From: Curtobacterium sp. MCBD17_032
GTDB lineage: Bacteria; Actinomycetota; Actinomycetes; Actinomycetales; Microbacteriaceae
Assembly (NCBI RefSeq): GCF_003234855.1
Contig: NZ_QKTO01000017.1
Span: 1 to 56,292, forward strand
Direction of reading: 5' to 3'
DNA: 56,292 nucleotides
The position numbers were made by a program, and so were the translations under genes. The notes beneath the pieces were generated by a model. That model saw only the letters and a list, made by a program, of their open reading frames with translations. It was not told where the DNA came from and did not search any database. Below, piece by piece: positions 1 to 8,650 of this stretch (the stretch's first letter is position 1; the number at the start of each line of letters is the position of its first letter).

Positions 1-24
1 CTCGGAGATGTGTATAAGAGACAG
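1..24 (+). other. Leftover Nextera (Tn5) sequencing adapter
   Basis: Bases 6-24 read AGATGTGTATAAGAGACAG, the 19-base Tn5 mosaic end used in Nextera libraries. Bases 1-5 (CTCGG) are the matching inner part of the read-2 adapter. The genomic sequence therefore begins at base 25. Open frames that start inside this stretch (peptides beginning MCIRDR or MYKRQ) are artefacts. Confidence 0.97.
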
Positions 25-255
25 GCCCGAGGCTCGCACGTCCGGCTCCGGCGCAGCCCCGGCTGGACCCGCACCGTCACGTCCGCCGCCGCCGGGCGCG
101 GCCACCGTCGGCGCGCCCGACACCACCGTCACGCCCGTCCCGACGCTGCCTGCGCCATCGGAGCCCCCGCCCGACCACACCACGCCGATCGCGACCAGCA
201 CCACGACGCCGACGAGCACCAGGGCGGCACGGGGCGAGAGCGCGAAGCGGGACAT
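25..255 (-). CDS. comEA: ComEA-like DNA uptake protein, N-terminal part (truncated)
   Basis: Only the first 77 or so codons are present; the rest lies beyond the contig end. The start is ATG at 255. The visible protein has a short basic start (MSRFALSPR), one hydrophobic segment at residues 10-28 (ALVLVGVVVLVAIGVVW), and then a Gly/Ala/Pro-rich linker. This fits the membrane anchor and linker that precede the SLBB and helix-hairpin-helix domains of ComEA, which binds DNA outside the membrane. No diagnostic domain is visible, so the name rests mainly on position: in many Actinobacteria comEA, comEC and holA follow leuS. Any other single-pass anchored protein would fit the sequence equally well. 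Confidence 0.45.
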
Positions 256-261
256 ACCGGA

Positions 262-267
262 ACGCTA
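262..267 (-). promoter_or_regulatory. Candidate -10 element (TAGCGT) giving a leaderless comEA-like mRNA
   Basis: On the minus strand TAGCGT ends six bases before the ATG at 255, so a transcript starting seven bases after the hexamer would begin at the start codon. No -35 match and no Shine-Dalgarno sequence are seen. Leaderless genes with a TANNNT box at this distance are common in Actinobacteria. Confidence 0.4.
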
Positions 268-462
268 CGGAGCGCGGTCCGCGGATCAGGCCGCGCAGGG
301 CGACCTGTGGACGAGCGCCGCCTCTGATCAGAAGTGGAGGGAGGTGCTCGGCGGGACGCCCACGCCGGGAACGCTCAGACGGACCTGCGGCCCGAGCGCC
401 CGTCCTGGTCCCCCGGGCACACACGGTCCTACGCCGGGTCAGGGCCGGCGTCCACGCGGGTC

Positions 463-566
463 GACGGAGCGACGGAACGACGGAACGACGGAACGACGGA
501 ACGACGGAACGACGGAACGACGGAACGACGGAACGACGGAGCGACGGAGCGACGGAGCGACGGAGC
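463..566. repeat. Tandem array of 13 copies of an 8-bp unit (GACGGARC)
   Basis: The unit is repeated 13 times without interruption. Copy 1 is GACGGAGC, copies 2-9 are GACGGAAC and copies 10-13 are GACGGAGC, so the array has a block structure. It lies in the 421-bp gap between the comEA-like start and the end of pip, about 200 bp upstream of the former. No gene crosses it; the frames it opens (repeating SFRRSVVP or ERRNDGTT) are composition artefacts. I see no gene or RNA in the rest of the gap (256-462, 567-676). Confidence 0.95.
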
Positions 567-676
567 GACGGACGCAGCATCGTCGTCCCATCGCGATCGT
601 GTCGAGCGTCGTGCTGAGGGCGGCGCGTGGCGGGGCAACCCGACCGAGCGTGCGGACAGGACCAGTACCGCGGGCG

Positions 677-1621
677 TCAGCAGAACCGGTCGAGGGCCGA
701 GGTGAGCGCTGCGCTCCCGGCAGGCCCGGCGTGCCCTTCGTCCTCGATGACCGTGAGGGTGCTGTCGGGGAGCGCCTGGTGGACGCGCCAGGCCGTCACG
801 ACCGGCCCGCTGATGTCCCGCCGCCCGTGGACCAGGGCCGCCGGGATGTGACGGATCAGGTGGAGTCGCGCGAGGACCGCACGGTCGCCCGGGAGGAACG
901 CGTCCTGGCTCCAGTAGTGCGTGACGAGCATGGCGAACCCCTCGCGGTGCGCTGGCTCCGTGTGGCCGTGACTCCGCATGGTCGGGTCATCGAGCGAGAC
1001 GTGCACGCTCTCCCACCGGTCCCACGCCAGCGCCGCAGCGGCTCGGTCCTCGGCATCGTCCCCGGCCAGGCGGCGTGCGTAGGCGTCCACGACGCGCTCG
1101 GTCGGACGACGGCGACTGGCCCGCTCGAACTCGTCCCACTCCGCGGGGAAGACGCGACCGACGCCCTCGGTGATCCACTCGACCTCGTCGCGGCTCGTCG
1201 TGGTGACGGCCAGGAGCGCGAGTGCTCGGACGCGGTCCGGGTGCGCTTCGGCGTAGGCGAGTGCGAGCGTCGTGCCCCAGGAGATCCCGCTCACGACCCA
1301 CGTCTCGACGCCGAGGTGCTGTCGTACGGCCTCGATGTCGGCGATGAGGCGTGGCGTGGTGTGCTCGTGCAACAGGTGCCGCGCGTCGGCGACGAGGGGC
1401 CGGCTCTTCCCGCTGCCGCGCTGGTCGATGCCGATGATCCGGTACTTCGCCGGGTCGAAGTGCGTCCGGTACCACCCACTGCCGAGCGACCCTCCGGGGC
1501 CGCCGTGCAACCAGAGGGCCGGGACGCCGTCCGGGTTGCCGGACTCCTCCCACGCGATCGCGGTGCCGTCACCGACGGCGACGACACCGGACGCGGTGGG
1601 GGCACTCCTGGCGTACGGCAT
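677..1621 (-). CDS. pip: Prolyl iminopeptidase (alpha/beta hydrolase)
   Basis: A 314-residue cytosolic serine peptidase of family S33, which removes N-terminal proline from peptides. Visible signatures are HGGPGG at 39-44 (oxyanion hole region), DQRGSGKS at 66-73, and the nucleophile elbow GISWGT at 112-117 with Ser114. Asp269 (HGRRD) and His297 (EGHAG) complete a plausible catalytic triad. Length and motif order match the family. The ATG start lies 10 bp after the leuS stop, so the two genes are probably co-transcribed. Substrate range is inferred from the family; related proteins can hydrolyse other small esters or amides. Confidence 0.9.
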   Translation of the reverse strand: MPYARSAPTASGVVAVGDGTAIAWEESGNPDGVPALWLHGGPGGSLGSGWYRTHFDPAKYRIIGIDQRGSGKSRPLVADARHLLHEHTTPRLIADIEAVRQHLGVETWVVSGISWGTTLALAYAEAHPDRVRALALLAVTTTSRDEVEWITEGVGRVFPAEWDEFERASRRRPTERVVDAYARRLAGDDAEDRAAAALAWDRWESVHVSLDDPTMRSHGHTEPAHREGFAMLVTHYWSQDAFLPGDRAVLARLHLIRHIPAALVHGRRDISGPVVTAWRVHQALPDSTLTVIEDEGHAGPAGSAALTSALDRFC

Positions 1622-1631
1622 GCCCCGACCG

Positions 1632-4193
1632 CTACCCCTTGATGGCGATGTTCACGAGCTTCGGCGCCCGCACGATGACCTTCACGATCTCCCGGTCCCC
1701 GATGTACCGCTGCACCGCATGCGACGAGCGGGCGAGCTGCTCGAGCTCGTCCGCCTCGATCGACTTCGACACCTCGAACGAGTCGCGCACCTTGCCGTTG
1801 ACCTGCACGACCGCGGTCAGGGTCTCCTGCACGAGCAGCGTCGGGTCGGCCTTCCGCCAGCCGAACGTCGCGACCGGGGAGTCGTAACCCAGCGTCTGCC
1901 ACATCTCCTCACCCGTGTACGGCGCGAAGACGCTGAGCCCGAGGGCGATCGTCTCCGCAGCTTCACGCACGGCGGGGTCCGCGGCACCGGGTCCGCTGTC
2001 GATCGCCTTGCGGGTCACGTTCACCAGGTCCATGAGTCGTGCGATCACGACGTTGAACTTGAACGACTCCATCAGCCCCGGAGCGTCCGCCAGGAAGCGG
2101 TGCGTCGCCTGTCGGACGCTCCGGTCGCCCGTGGACCAGACCGCGTCGGGCGTCGAGGTGACGTCGACGGCGATGCGGTAGGCGCGCGCCAGGAAGCGTG
2201 CGGAGGCCGCCGGCGAGACGTCCTCCCAGTTGATGTCGTCCTCCGGCGGTCCGGCGAAGCCCATCACCAGGCGGATCGCGTCGACGCCGTGCGCATCGAG
2301 CTCGTCGCCGAGCGAGACGCCGCCCTTCGACTTCGACATCTTCGAGCCGCCGGAGAGCACCATGCCCTGGTTGAGCAGCGCCGAGAACGGCTCGGTGAAG
2401 TCGAGGTACCCGAGGTCGAACAGGACCTTCGTGACGAAGCGTGCGTAGAGCAGGTGCAGGATCGCGTGCTCGACACCGCCGATGTACTGGTCCACCGGCG
2501 CCCACTTGTTGACGAGTGCCGGGTCGAACGCCTGCGTCTCGTCCTGCGGGGACAGGAAGCGCAGGAAGTACCACGACGAGTCGACGAACGTGTCCATCGT
2601 GTCGGGGTCGCGCTTGGCGGGCGTTCCGTCGACCGGGTTCGGCACGTTCACCCAGTCGGTCGCGCCGCCGAGGGGCGAGGTGCCCTTCGGCTTGAGGTCG
2701 AGGCCCTCGGTGTCCGGCAGGACGACCGGCAGCTGGTCCTCGGGTACCGGGTACTGGGTGCCGTCCTCGCCGTGGATGATCGGGATCGGGGTGCCCCAGA
2801 ACCGCTGGCGGGAGATGAGCCAGTCGCGCAGCCGGTAGGTCTTCGCGGCGCGTCCGGTGCCGCGCTCCTCGAGCAGGCTGATGGCCGCGGTGATGGCGTG
2901 CTGCTTGCTCATGCCGTCGAGCGGCCCGGAGTTGACCATCCGACCGGCGCCCGTCAGGGCTTCCCCGGTGGCGACCGGGTCGAGCGTGGGGACGTCGAAG
3001 TCGTCGAGCGTCGCTCCCTCCGGGATGACGGGGACCGCTCCGGTCACGGCGGCGTTCGTGTCGACGACCACCTTGACGGGCAGGTCGAAGGCGCGGGCGA
3101 AGTCGAGGTCGCGCTGGTCGTGCGCGGGGACGGCCATGACGGCTCCGTGCCCGTAGTCGGCGAGGACGTAGTCGGCAGCCCAGAGCGGCAGGCGCTCCCC
3201 GGTGAGCGGGTGGATCGCCGACCGGCCGAGCGGCACGCCGGTCTTCGGACGGTCGGCGTTCTGCCGGTCGATGTCCGAGGCCTTCTGCGTGGCGACGAGG
3301 TACTCCTGGAACGCAGCTCGGGTGGCGTCGTCGACGGACGGGTCGGCGACGAGCTCAGCGGCGAGGTCGGAGTCCGGCGCGACGACCAGGAAGGTCACGC
3401 CGTGGATGGTGTCCGGACGGGTGGTGAAGACCGTGACGGGCTCGTCGCGTCCCTCGATCACGAAGTCGACGTCGGCGCCGACCGAGCGACCGATCCAGTT
3501 CCGCTGCATCGCGATGACCTTCGACGGCCAGCGACCCTCGAGCTGGTTGAGGTCGTCGAGCAGCCGGTCCGCGTAGTCCGTGATCTTGAAGTACCACTGC
3601 GTCAGCTTCTTCTTGACGACGACGGCGCCGGAGCGGTCCGAGGTGCCGTCGGGCAGGACCTGCTCGTTCGCCAGGACGGTCTGGTCCACCGGGTCCCAGT
3701 TGACCCAGCTGTCCTTCCGGTACGCCAGGCCCTTCTCGTACATCTTGAGGAACAGCCACTGGTTCCACTTGTAGTACTCGGGGTCCGAGGTGTGGATCTC
3801 GGTCGACCAGTCGAAGGACGGCGCGTACCGCTTGAAGGAGGCCTTCTGCTGCGCGATGTTCGCGTACGTCCACTCCTTCGGGTCGACGCCGCGCTTGATC
3901 GCCGCGTTCTCGGCGGGCAGGCCGAAGGAGTCCCAGCCGATCGGGTGCAGCACGTTGAACCCCTGCTGCCGCCAGTACCGCGCCACGAAGTCGCCGAGCG
4001 CCCAGTTCTCGGCGTGCCCCATGTGCAGGTCACCGGACGGGTACGGGAACATCTCGAGGATGTACTTGCGCGGGCGCTTGTCGTCGGGGTCGGCGGTGAA
4101 GAGGCCGAGCTCGTCCCACCGTGCCTGCCACTTCTCCTGGATGCGCCGGAAGTCGTAGGTGTGCGGGTCCTCGACGTGCTGCTCGATGGTCAC
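1632..4193 (-). CDS. leuS: Leucyl-tRNA synthetase
   Basis: Charges tRNA-Leu with leucine. About 853 residues, the usual bacterial length. The class I signature appears as [10 protein letters not shown] (HMGH at 57-60), the second as KMSKS at 618-622. Between them lies the CP1 editing insert with the threonine-rich TTRPDT segment, so post-transfer editing is probably intact. I chose the GTG at 4193 because translation from it opens directly into the conserved N terminus ([15 protein letters not shown]) and a TATCGT box sits just upstream. A GTG at 4247 that overlaps the cydC stop would add 18 unlikely residues. It is followed closely by pip. Confidence 0.95.
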   Translation of the reverse strand: MTIEQHVEDPHTYDFRRIQEKWQARWDELGLFTADPDDKRPRKYILEMFPYPSGDLHMGHAENWALGDFVARYWRQQGFNVLHPIGWDSFGLPAENAAIKRGVDPKEWTYANIAQQKASFKRYAPSFDWSTEIHTSDPEYYKWNQWLFLKMYEKGLAYRKDSWVNWDPVDQTVLANEQVLPDGTSDRSGAVVVKKKLTQWYFKITDYADRLLDDLNQLEGRWPSKVIAMQRNWIGRSVGADVDFVIEGRDEPVTVFTTRPDTIHGVTFLVVAPDSDLAAELVADPSVDDATRAAFQEYLVATQKASDIDRQNADRPKTGVPLGRSAIHPLTGERLPLWAADYVLADYGHGAVMAVPAHDQRDLDFARAFDLPVKVVVDTNAAVTGAVPVIPEGATLDDFDVPTLDPVATGEALTGAGRMVNSGPLDGMSKQHAITAAISLLEERGTGRAAKTYRLRDWLISRQRFWGTPIPIIHGEDGTQYPVPEDQLPVVLPDTEGLDLKPKGTSPLGGATDWVNVPNPVDGTPAKRDPDTMDTFVDSSWYFLRFLSPQDETQAFDPALVNKWAPVDQYIGGVEHAILHLLYARFVTKVLFDLGYLDFTEPFSALLNQGMVLSGGSKMSKSKGGVSLGDELDAHGVDAIRLVMGFAGPPEDDINWEDVSPAASARFLARAYRIAVDVTSTPDAVWSTGDRSVRQATHRFLADAPGLMESFKFNVVIARLMDLVNVTRKAIDSGPGAADPAVREAAETIALGLSVFAPYTGEEMWQTLGYDSPVATFGWRKADPTLLVQETLTAVVQVNGKVRDSFEVSKSIEADELEQLARSSHAVQRYIGDREIVKVIVRAPKLVNIAIKG

Positions 4194-4201
4194 GGTCCAC
4201 A

Positions 4202-4207
4202 ACGATA
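4202..4207 (-). promoter_or_regulatory. Candidate -10 element (TATCGT) for near-leaderless leuS
   Basis: TATCGT on the minus strand ends eight bases before the GTG chosen as the leuS start, so transcription would begin within about two bases of it. No Shine-Dalgarno sequence precedes that GTG. No clear -35 is seen. Confidence 0.35.
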
Positions 4208-4210
4208 CAA

Positions 4211-4226
4211 GCCGGGAGGCGCCTCC
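4211..4226. repeat. Short GC-rich palindrome between cydC and leuS
   Basis: The cydC-leuS gap contains GGAGGCGCCTCC, a perfect 12-bp palindrome preceded by GCCG. It shares the GGGAGGCGC core of the dispersed 14-mer described at 18016, 25738 and 46408. It could be a degenerate copy, or part of a weak terminator for the cyd operon. Confidence 0.4.
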
Positions 4227-4243
4227 TGCGTCCGCCGTCGATC

Positions 4244-5947
4244 TCACGCCGCGAGCAGGCGTCCGTCCGCCATCCGGAGGGTCCGGTCGACGAGGTCGGC
4301 CGGCACCGGCACGTGCGAGACGACGAGGAGCGTGCGCCCCGCTGCGCGGGCCGTGCCCACCAGGTCACGCAGGACGGCGTCACCGAGGTCGGGGTCGACG
4401 TCGGCGGTCGGTTCGTCGAGCACGAGGACCGGGAAGGCGTGCAGGAGCGCCCGCGCGAGCGCCAGCCGGTGCGCCTGCCCGCCGGACACGAGCGTCCCGC
4501 GCTCCCCCACCCCTGCGTCGAGTCCCCCGCGACGGGCCACCCAGTCGCCGAGGCCGACCCGGTCGAGCACCGCGAGCAACTCGTCGTCGGTGGCGGTCTC
4601 GCGCGCGAACAGCAGGTTCTGGCGGACCGACTGGTCGAACACGAAGGGGTCCTGCTCGATGAGCCCCACCCGGGCGCGGACGGCGTCGGGGTGCAGCGCC
4701 CGCGCCTCCACCCCGTCCAGCGTGTAGCTGCCCGTGTGGTCGACGAACCGGACGAGCGCGTCGACGAGGGTCGACTTGCCCGAGCCGCTCGGTCCGCGCA
4801 GCACGACGACCTCGCCGGGTTCCAGGTCGAACGACACCCCGTCCACCGCCGGTGCCGCGGCACCGGGCCAGCGGACCGAGAGGTCGCGGACACGGACGGT
4901 CACGGTCGCGGGCACGGCGAGCTCCTCGGCGGGGGCCGCAGCGTCCGGCTCCGGCACCAGGCCGGCGGGCAGCTCGGCGGGCACGACCTGCTCGACACGC
5001 TGCGCGGCGGCGCGCACCCGGCGCAGGGTCAGGACCGCCAGCGGCACGACACCGACGACCTCGAACAGGGCGAGCGGGACGAACACCGCGAGCGCCCAGA
5101 GCGGCCCGTCGAGGGCGCCTGAGACCACCGCGGGCGCACCGACGGCGAGGACGCCGAGGACGGCTGCACCCCCGACGAGCCCGACGAGCGCACCGACGAG
5201 CGACTCCACGGCCCCGCGGCGACGGACGGCACGCGTGACGCGGTCGTCCAGGCGTGCGATGTGCTCGAGCCGTTGCTCGAGGGTGCCGTACGCCGCGAAG
5301 ACGTCGAGCGTCCGCACGGTGTCGAGGACGAGGTCGGCGACGTGCCCGCGGTCCGCAGCGGTCTCCCGGTCCGACCGGGTCGCGACGACGCTCGTGACGA
5401 CCGTGCCGACGAGCGCGGCGACGCCGAGCGCCAGCAGGAGCACGAGGGCGGCCGGCGGGGACACGAACGCGACCGCCGCCACGGAGAGCAGGGCCGTGAC
5501 CCCGGCCGAGACGAGGGGGCCGACGACCCGGATGGGCAGGTCCTGCAGGCGATCGGTGTCCGTGACCAGCCGGGTCAGGAGGTCACCTCGACCGGACGAC
5601 CCGAGTCCGGCCGGCGCGATGGATGCGAGTCGCCGGTACATCTCGGTGCGCACGACGGCGAGTTGCCGGAACGAGGCGTCGTGGCCGGACAGGCGGTCGA
5701 CGTACCGGAGGACGGCGCGACCGAGCGCGAAGGCACGGACGCCGACCATGACGAGTGTGAGGTACAGGATCGGCGGGTGCTCGGCGGCCCGGGTGATGAG
5801 GTAGCCGCTCGCGGCGAGGAGCGCGACCGCGCACAGCGCGCTGAGCGTGCCGGCGGCGACCGCCTTCGCCCAGCCGCGACCACGGGGCATCGCGAGCCGG
5901 AGGACCGACGCCGGACGGGCCTCCCGGGCGGTCCCGGGCACGCTCAC
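4244..5947 (-). CDS. cydC: ABC transporter CydC, cytochrome bd assembly
   Basis: A 567-residue fused membrane and ATPase half-transporter. With CydD it forms the heterodimer needed to assemble cytochrome bd; in E. coli the pair has been linked to thiol and heme export. The membrane half runs over roughly residues 20-320. The nucleotide-binding half has Walker [10 protein letters not shown] (Lys about 391), signature LVSGGQ and Walker [12 protein letters not shown]. The start is a GTG at 5947 whose last two bases form part of the cydD TGA, a 4-base overlap implying translational coupling. The first residues ([10 protein letters not shown]) are low in complexity and their DNA contains a GGGCCTCCCG decamer related to the dispersed repeat. 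Confidence 0.9.
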   Translation of the reverse strand: MSVPGTAREARPASVLRLAMPRGRGWAKAVAAGTLSALCAVALLAASGYLITRAAEHPPILYLTLVMVGVRAFALGRAVLRYVDRLSGHDASFRQLAVVRTEMYRRLASIAPAGLGSSGRGDLLTRLVTDTDRLQDLPIRVVGPLVSAGVTALLSVAAVAFVSPPAALVLLLALGVAALVGTVVTSVVATRSDRETAADRGHVADLVLDTVRTLDVFAAYGTLEQRLEHIARLDDRVTRAVRRRGAVESLVGALVGLVGGAAVLGVLAVGAPAVVSGALDGPLWALAVFVPLALFEVVGVVPLAVLTLRRVRAAAQRVEQVVPAELPAGLVPEPDAAAPAEELAVPATVTVRVRDLSVRWPGAAAPAVDGVSFDLEPGEVVVLRGPSGSGKSTLVDALVRFVDHTGSYTLDGVEARALHPDAVRARVGLIEQDPFVFDQSVRQNLLFARETATDDELLAVLDRVGLGDWVARRGGLDAGVGERGTLVSGGQAHRLALARALLHAFPVLVLDEPTADVDPDLGDAVLRDLVGTARAAGRTLLVVSHVPVPADLVDRTLRMADGRLLAA

Positions 5948-7614
5948 GCGGACACCGCCGTCGCGGACCGGACCGGGGCGGCACCGGAGGACGTGACGGT
6001 CACGACGACGTCGGCCGCGGCGACGACCGCCGGACGGTGGCTCGCGACCACCACGACCGCGCCGTCGTCCGCCAGTCGGCGCACGGCGGCGACCACCAGC
6101 GCCTCGGCCTCGGCGTCGAGCGCGGACGTCGGTTCGTCGAGCAGCACCAGGGGCGTCGCGGACGCCGCTGCCCGGTACAGCCCGCGAGCCACGGCGACGC
6201 GCTGCGCCTGGCCGCCGGACAGTCCGGCACCGCCGGAGCCGACCGGGAGGCCCGGGCCCACTCCCAGCCCCACCGCACGGAGCGCGGTCCGCACCTGTGC
6301 GTCGTCCCCGGTGGCGGAGAGGGTCACGTTCTCCGCGACGGAGCCGCGGACGAGCCGCGGGCGCTGGTCGACCCAGGTGGTCCGGTCCGGCACGGGCACG
6401 TCGGCCGGGCCGGGGACGACGACCGTGCCCTCGTGCGGGAGGACCCCGCGGAGTGCGGCGAGGAGGCTCGACTTGCCGGAACCGCTCGGTCCGGTCAGGG
6501 CGACGACGGTGCCGGCAGTGGCGGTCAGGTCGACGGGGCCGATGACGACGTCCGGCCGGTGCACGGTCACGCCGCGGAGGACGAGCGCGTCGGAGTCGGC
6601 CGGCCGTGTCACGGGTGCCGCGGTGTCCGCCGCGTCCCGCACGTCGTGCTCGGCGTCGTCGAGCACGTCGAGGACCGCCTGCGAGGCCTCGACGCCGTCC
6701 TGCGCCGCGTGGAAGTCGGCGCCGACCTGCCGGATCGGGGCGAACGCCTCGGGCGCGAGGACGAGCACGAACATCGCCGCCCCGAGGCCGAGCGAGCCGT
6801 CGACGAGCCGGATGCCGATCGACACCGCGACGAGCGCGATGGACAGGCTGGCGGCGAGTTCGAGCGCGAACCCGCTGACGAACGACAGCCGGAGCACGCC
6901 CAGGGTCCCGCGACGGTACTCGTCGGTGACCCGGCCGATCCGTGCGGTCTGTCGGCGGGCACGGCCGAACACCTTGAGGGTCGCCAGGCCCTCGACCGCC
7001 TCGGTGAAGGCCCCACCGAGCCGGGCGAGCGCGTCCGCCTGCCGGCGCTGCAGCGTCTGGGTGGCGAGACCGATGAGCACCATGAAGACCGGGATGACCG
7101 GCATGGCGCACACGATGACGACGGCGCTCGTCAGGTCGCCGAGGGCGATCGCGACCAGGAGGACCGGGGTCGCGACCGCCGTGAGCGCGAGCTGCGGCAG
7201 GTACCGGCCGAAGTACGCGTCGAGGGCGTCGAGACCGGGACCGAGTGTCGTGGCGAACCCGGCGCTCGAGCGACCGGCGAGCCACCCGGGGCCCCGGTCG
7301 GCCGCGCGCCGGAGCACGGCGGTGCGGAGTTCGCTCTTGACGCGCGCTCCCGCCCGCGCGGCCAGGTCGTCGGTGGCCCACGCCGCGGCGGCCCGGAGCA
7401 GGAACGCCGCGCCGAGGAGCGCGAGTGTGGCCGGGAACGTGCCCGGCACCTGCCCGACCCGCACCGCGTCGACGACCTGGGTGACCGCCGCGGCGATGCC
7501 CCACGCGATCCCGATGGTGGCGACGGTGCGCACCGCACCGGTCCCGGCGGCGGCGAGCACGAAGCCGCGCGCCGTGCGGGACAGCCGGAGCAGGCGTGGG
7601 TCGAGTGGCTTCAT
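5944..7614 (-). CDS. cydD: ABC transporter CydD, cytochrome bd assembly
   Basis: A 556-residue half-transporter, partner of CydC. Several hydrophobic segments over residues 15-310 form the membrane domain. The ATPase domain has Walker [10 protein letters not shown] (Lys381), signature LSGGQ and Walker B LVLLDEPTSALD. The ATG at 7614 lies 13 bp after the cydB stop, and the end overlaps the cydC start by 4 bases. The order cydA-cydB-cydD-cydC is the usual actinobacterial and Bacillus arrangement. The calls CydD and CydC follow from this order, since the two proteins are similar in layout. Confidence 0.92.
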   Translation of the reverse strand: MKPLDPRLLRLSRTARGFVLAAAGTGAVRTVATIGIAWGIAAAVTQVVDAVRVGQVPGTFPATLALLGAAFLLRAAAAWATDDLAARAGARVKSELRTAVLRRAADRGPGWLAGRSSAGFATTLGPGLDALDAYFGRYLPQLALTAVATPVLLVAIALGDLTSAVVIVCAMPVIPVFMVLIGLATQTLQRRQADALARLGGAFTEAVEGLATLKVFGRARRQTARIGRVTDEYRRGTLGVLRLSFVSGFALELAASLSIALVAVSIGIRLVDGSLGLGAAMFVLVLAPEAFAPIRQVGADFHAAQDGVEASQAVLDVLDDAEHDVRDAADTAAPVTRPADSDALVLRGVTVHRPDVVIGPVDLTATAGTVVALTGPSGSGKSSLLAALRGVLPHEGTVVVPGPADVPVPDRTTWVDQRPRLVRGSVAENVTLSATGDDAQVRTALRAVGLGVGPGLPVGSGGAGLSGGQAQRVAVARGLYRAAASATPLVLLDEPTSALDAEAEALVVAAVRRLADDGAVVVVASHRPAVVAAADVVVTVTSSGAAPVRSATAVSA

Positions 7615-7627
7615 CCGGGCCTCCTGG

Positions 7628-8632
7628 TCAGTGCGCGGCCTGCGCGACGGTGGCGCGTGAGACCCGCTTGCGGAAGACCCAGTACGTCCACGCCTGGTAG
7701 GCGAGCACGAGCGGGAGGAACACCACCGCGACCCAGCTCATCACGGTCAACGTGTAGTCGCCGGAGGAGGCGTTCGCGACGGTGAGGCTGTTCGCCGGGT
7801 CGTTCGACGCCGGCATGACGTCGGGGAACACCGCGGTGAACATGGCCAGGACGACCGCGGCGATCGTGACGGCCATGAGCGTGAAGGCGCGCCCCTCCCT
7901 TCCGCGTGCGGCGCACAGCACCGCGACGACCAGCGCGACCGCGGCGACGACGGACAGCACGAGCGACGCCGGCGTGGCGCGGACGAACGCCATCGTGACG
8001 AGGAACGCGGCGGCCACGGCGATCGTGAGGACCCCGGACCGCTTCGCCAGCCGGATCGCCCGCTCGCGCATCTCCCCCTCGGTCTTCAGCGCGACGAAGA
8101 CGACGCCGTGCGTGAAGAACACCAGGAGCGTGGCCGCACCGGTGAGCAGGGCGAACGGGTTGAGCAGGTCGAACAGCGTGCCGGTGTAGTTGTGTCCCGC
8201 GTCCATCGGGATCCCCCGGACGACGTTGCCGAACGCGACGCCCCACAGGAACGACGGCACCGCGCTGCCCACGATGATCATGAGGTCGAAGCGGCGCTTC
8301 CACGCGACGTGCTTGTCCTGGTGCCGGTACTCGAACGAGACCCCGCGGGCGATGAGCGCGGCCAGGATGAGCAGCAGCGCCAGGTAGAAGCCGGAGAACA
8401 TCGTCGCGTACCACTCGGGGAACGCGGCGAACAGGCAGGCACCGGCGACGATGACCCAGGTCTCGTTGAGGTCCCAGACGGGGCCGATGGTGTTGATGAG
8501 CACGCGGCGGTCGGTGTCGTCCTTACCGAGGAACGGCAGGGACATCCCGACGCCGAAGTCGAACCCGTCGAGCACGAAGTACCCGACGAAGAACAGTCCG
8601 ACGATCGCGAACCAGATGACAGGCAGGTCCAT
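7628..8632 (-). CDS. cydB: Cytochrome bd ubiquinol oxidase subunit II
   Basis: A 334-residue integral membrane protein with about eight or nine hydrophobic helices. The N terminus (IVGLFFVGYFVLDGFDFGVGM) is typical of CydB, which carries no heme itself but pairs with CydA in the quinol oxidase. In Actinobacteria the electron donor would be menaquinol, which is inference. The ATG at 8632 follows the cydA stop by 18 bp. The complex works at low oxygen without pumping protons. Confidence 0.95.
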   Translation of the reverse strand: MDLPVIWFAIVGLFFVGYFVLDGFDFGVGMSLPFLGKDDTDRRVLINTIGPVWDLNETWVIVAGACLFAAFPEWYATMFSGFYLALLLILAALIARGVSFEYRHQDKHVAWKRRFDLMIIVGSAVPSFLWGVAFGNVVRGIPMDAGHNYTGTLFDLLNPFALLTGAATLLVFFTHGVVFVALKTEGEMRERAIRLAKRSGVLTIAVAAAFLVTMAFVRATPASLVLSVVAAVALVVAVLCAARGREGRAFTLMAVTIAAVVLAMFTAVFPDVMPASNDPANSLTVANASSGDYTLTVMSWVAVVFLPLVLAYQAWTYWVFRKRVSRATVAQAAH

Positions 8633-8650
8633 CTCAGGCAGCTTCCATTC

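Noticed and set aside
463..566. CRISPR or satellite-type array
   Set aside because: The unit is 8 bp with no spacers and no cas genes nearby.
77..580. Minus-strand frame with repeated SFRRSVVP
   Set aside because: The repetition is only the 8-bp tandem array read in three frames; the N-terminal half and the overlap with the comEA-like gene do not fit a real protein.
1272..4727. Very long plus-strand open frame opposite pip, leuS and cydC
   Set aside because: It is the antisense shadow of minus-strand genes in GC-rich DNA; the protein is Arg/Val/Asp-rich without domains, while leuS on the other strand has all family motifs.
4244..7504. A single minus-strand frame of 1086 codons suggesting a fused CydDC protein
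   Set aside because: Only the part from 5947 is a real protein (CydC). Upstream the frame runs out of phase through cydD, which has its own intact frame.
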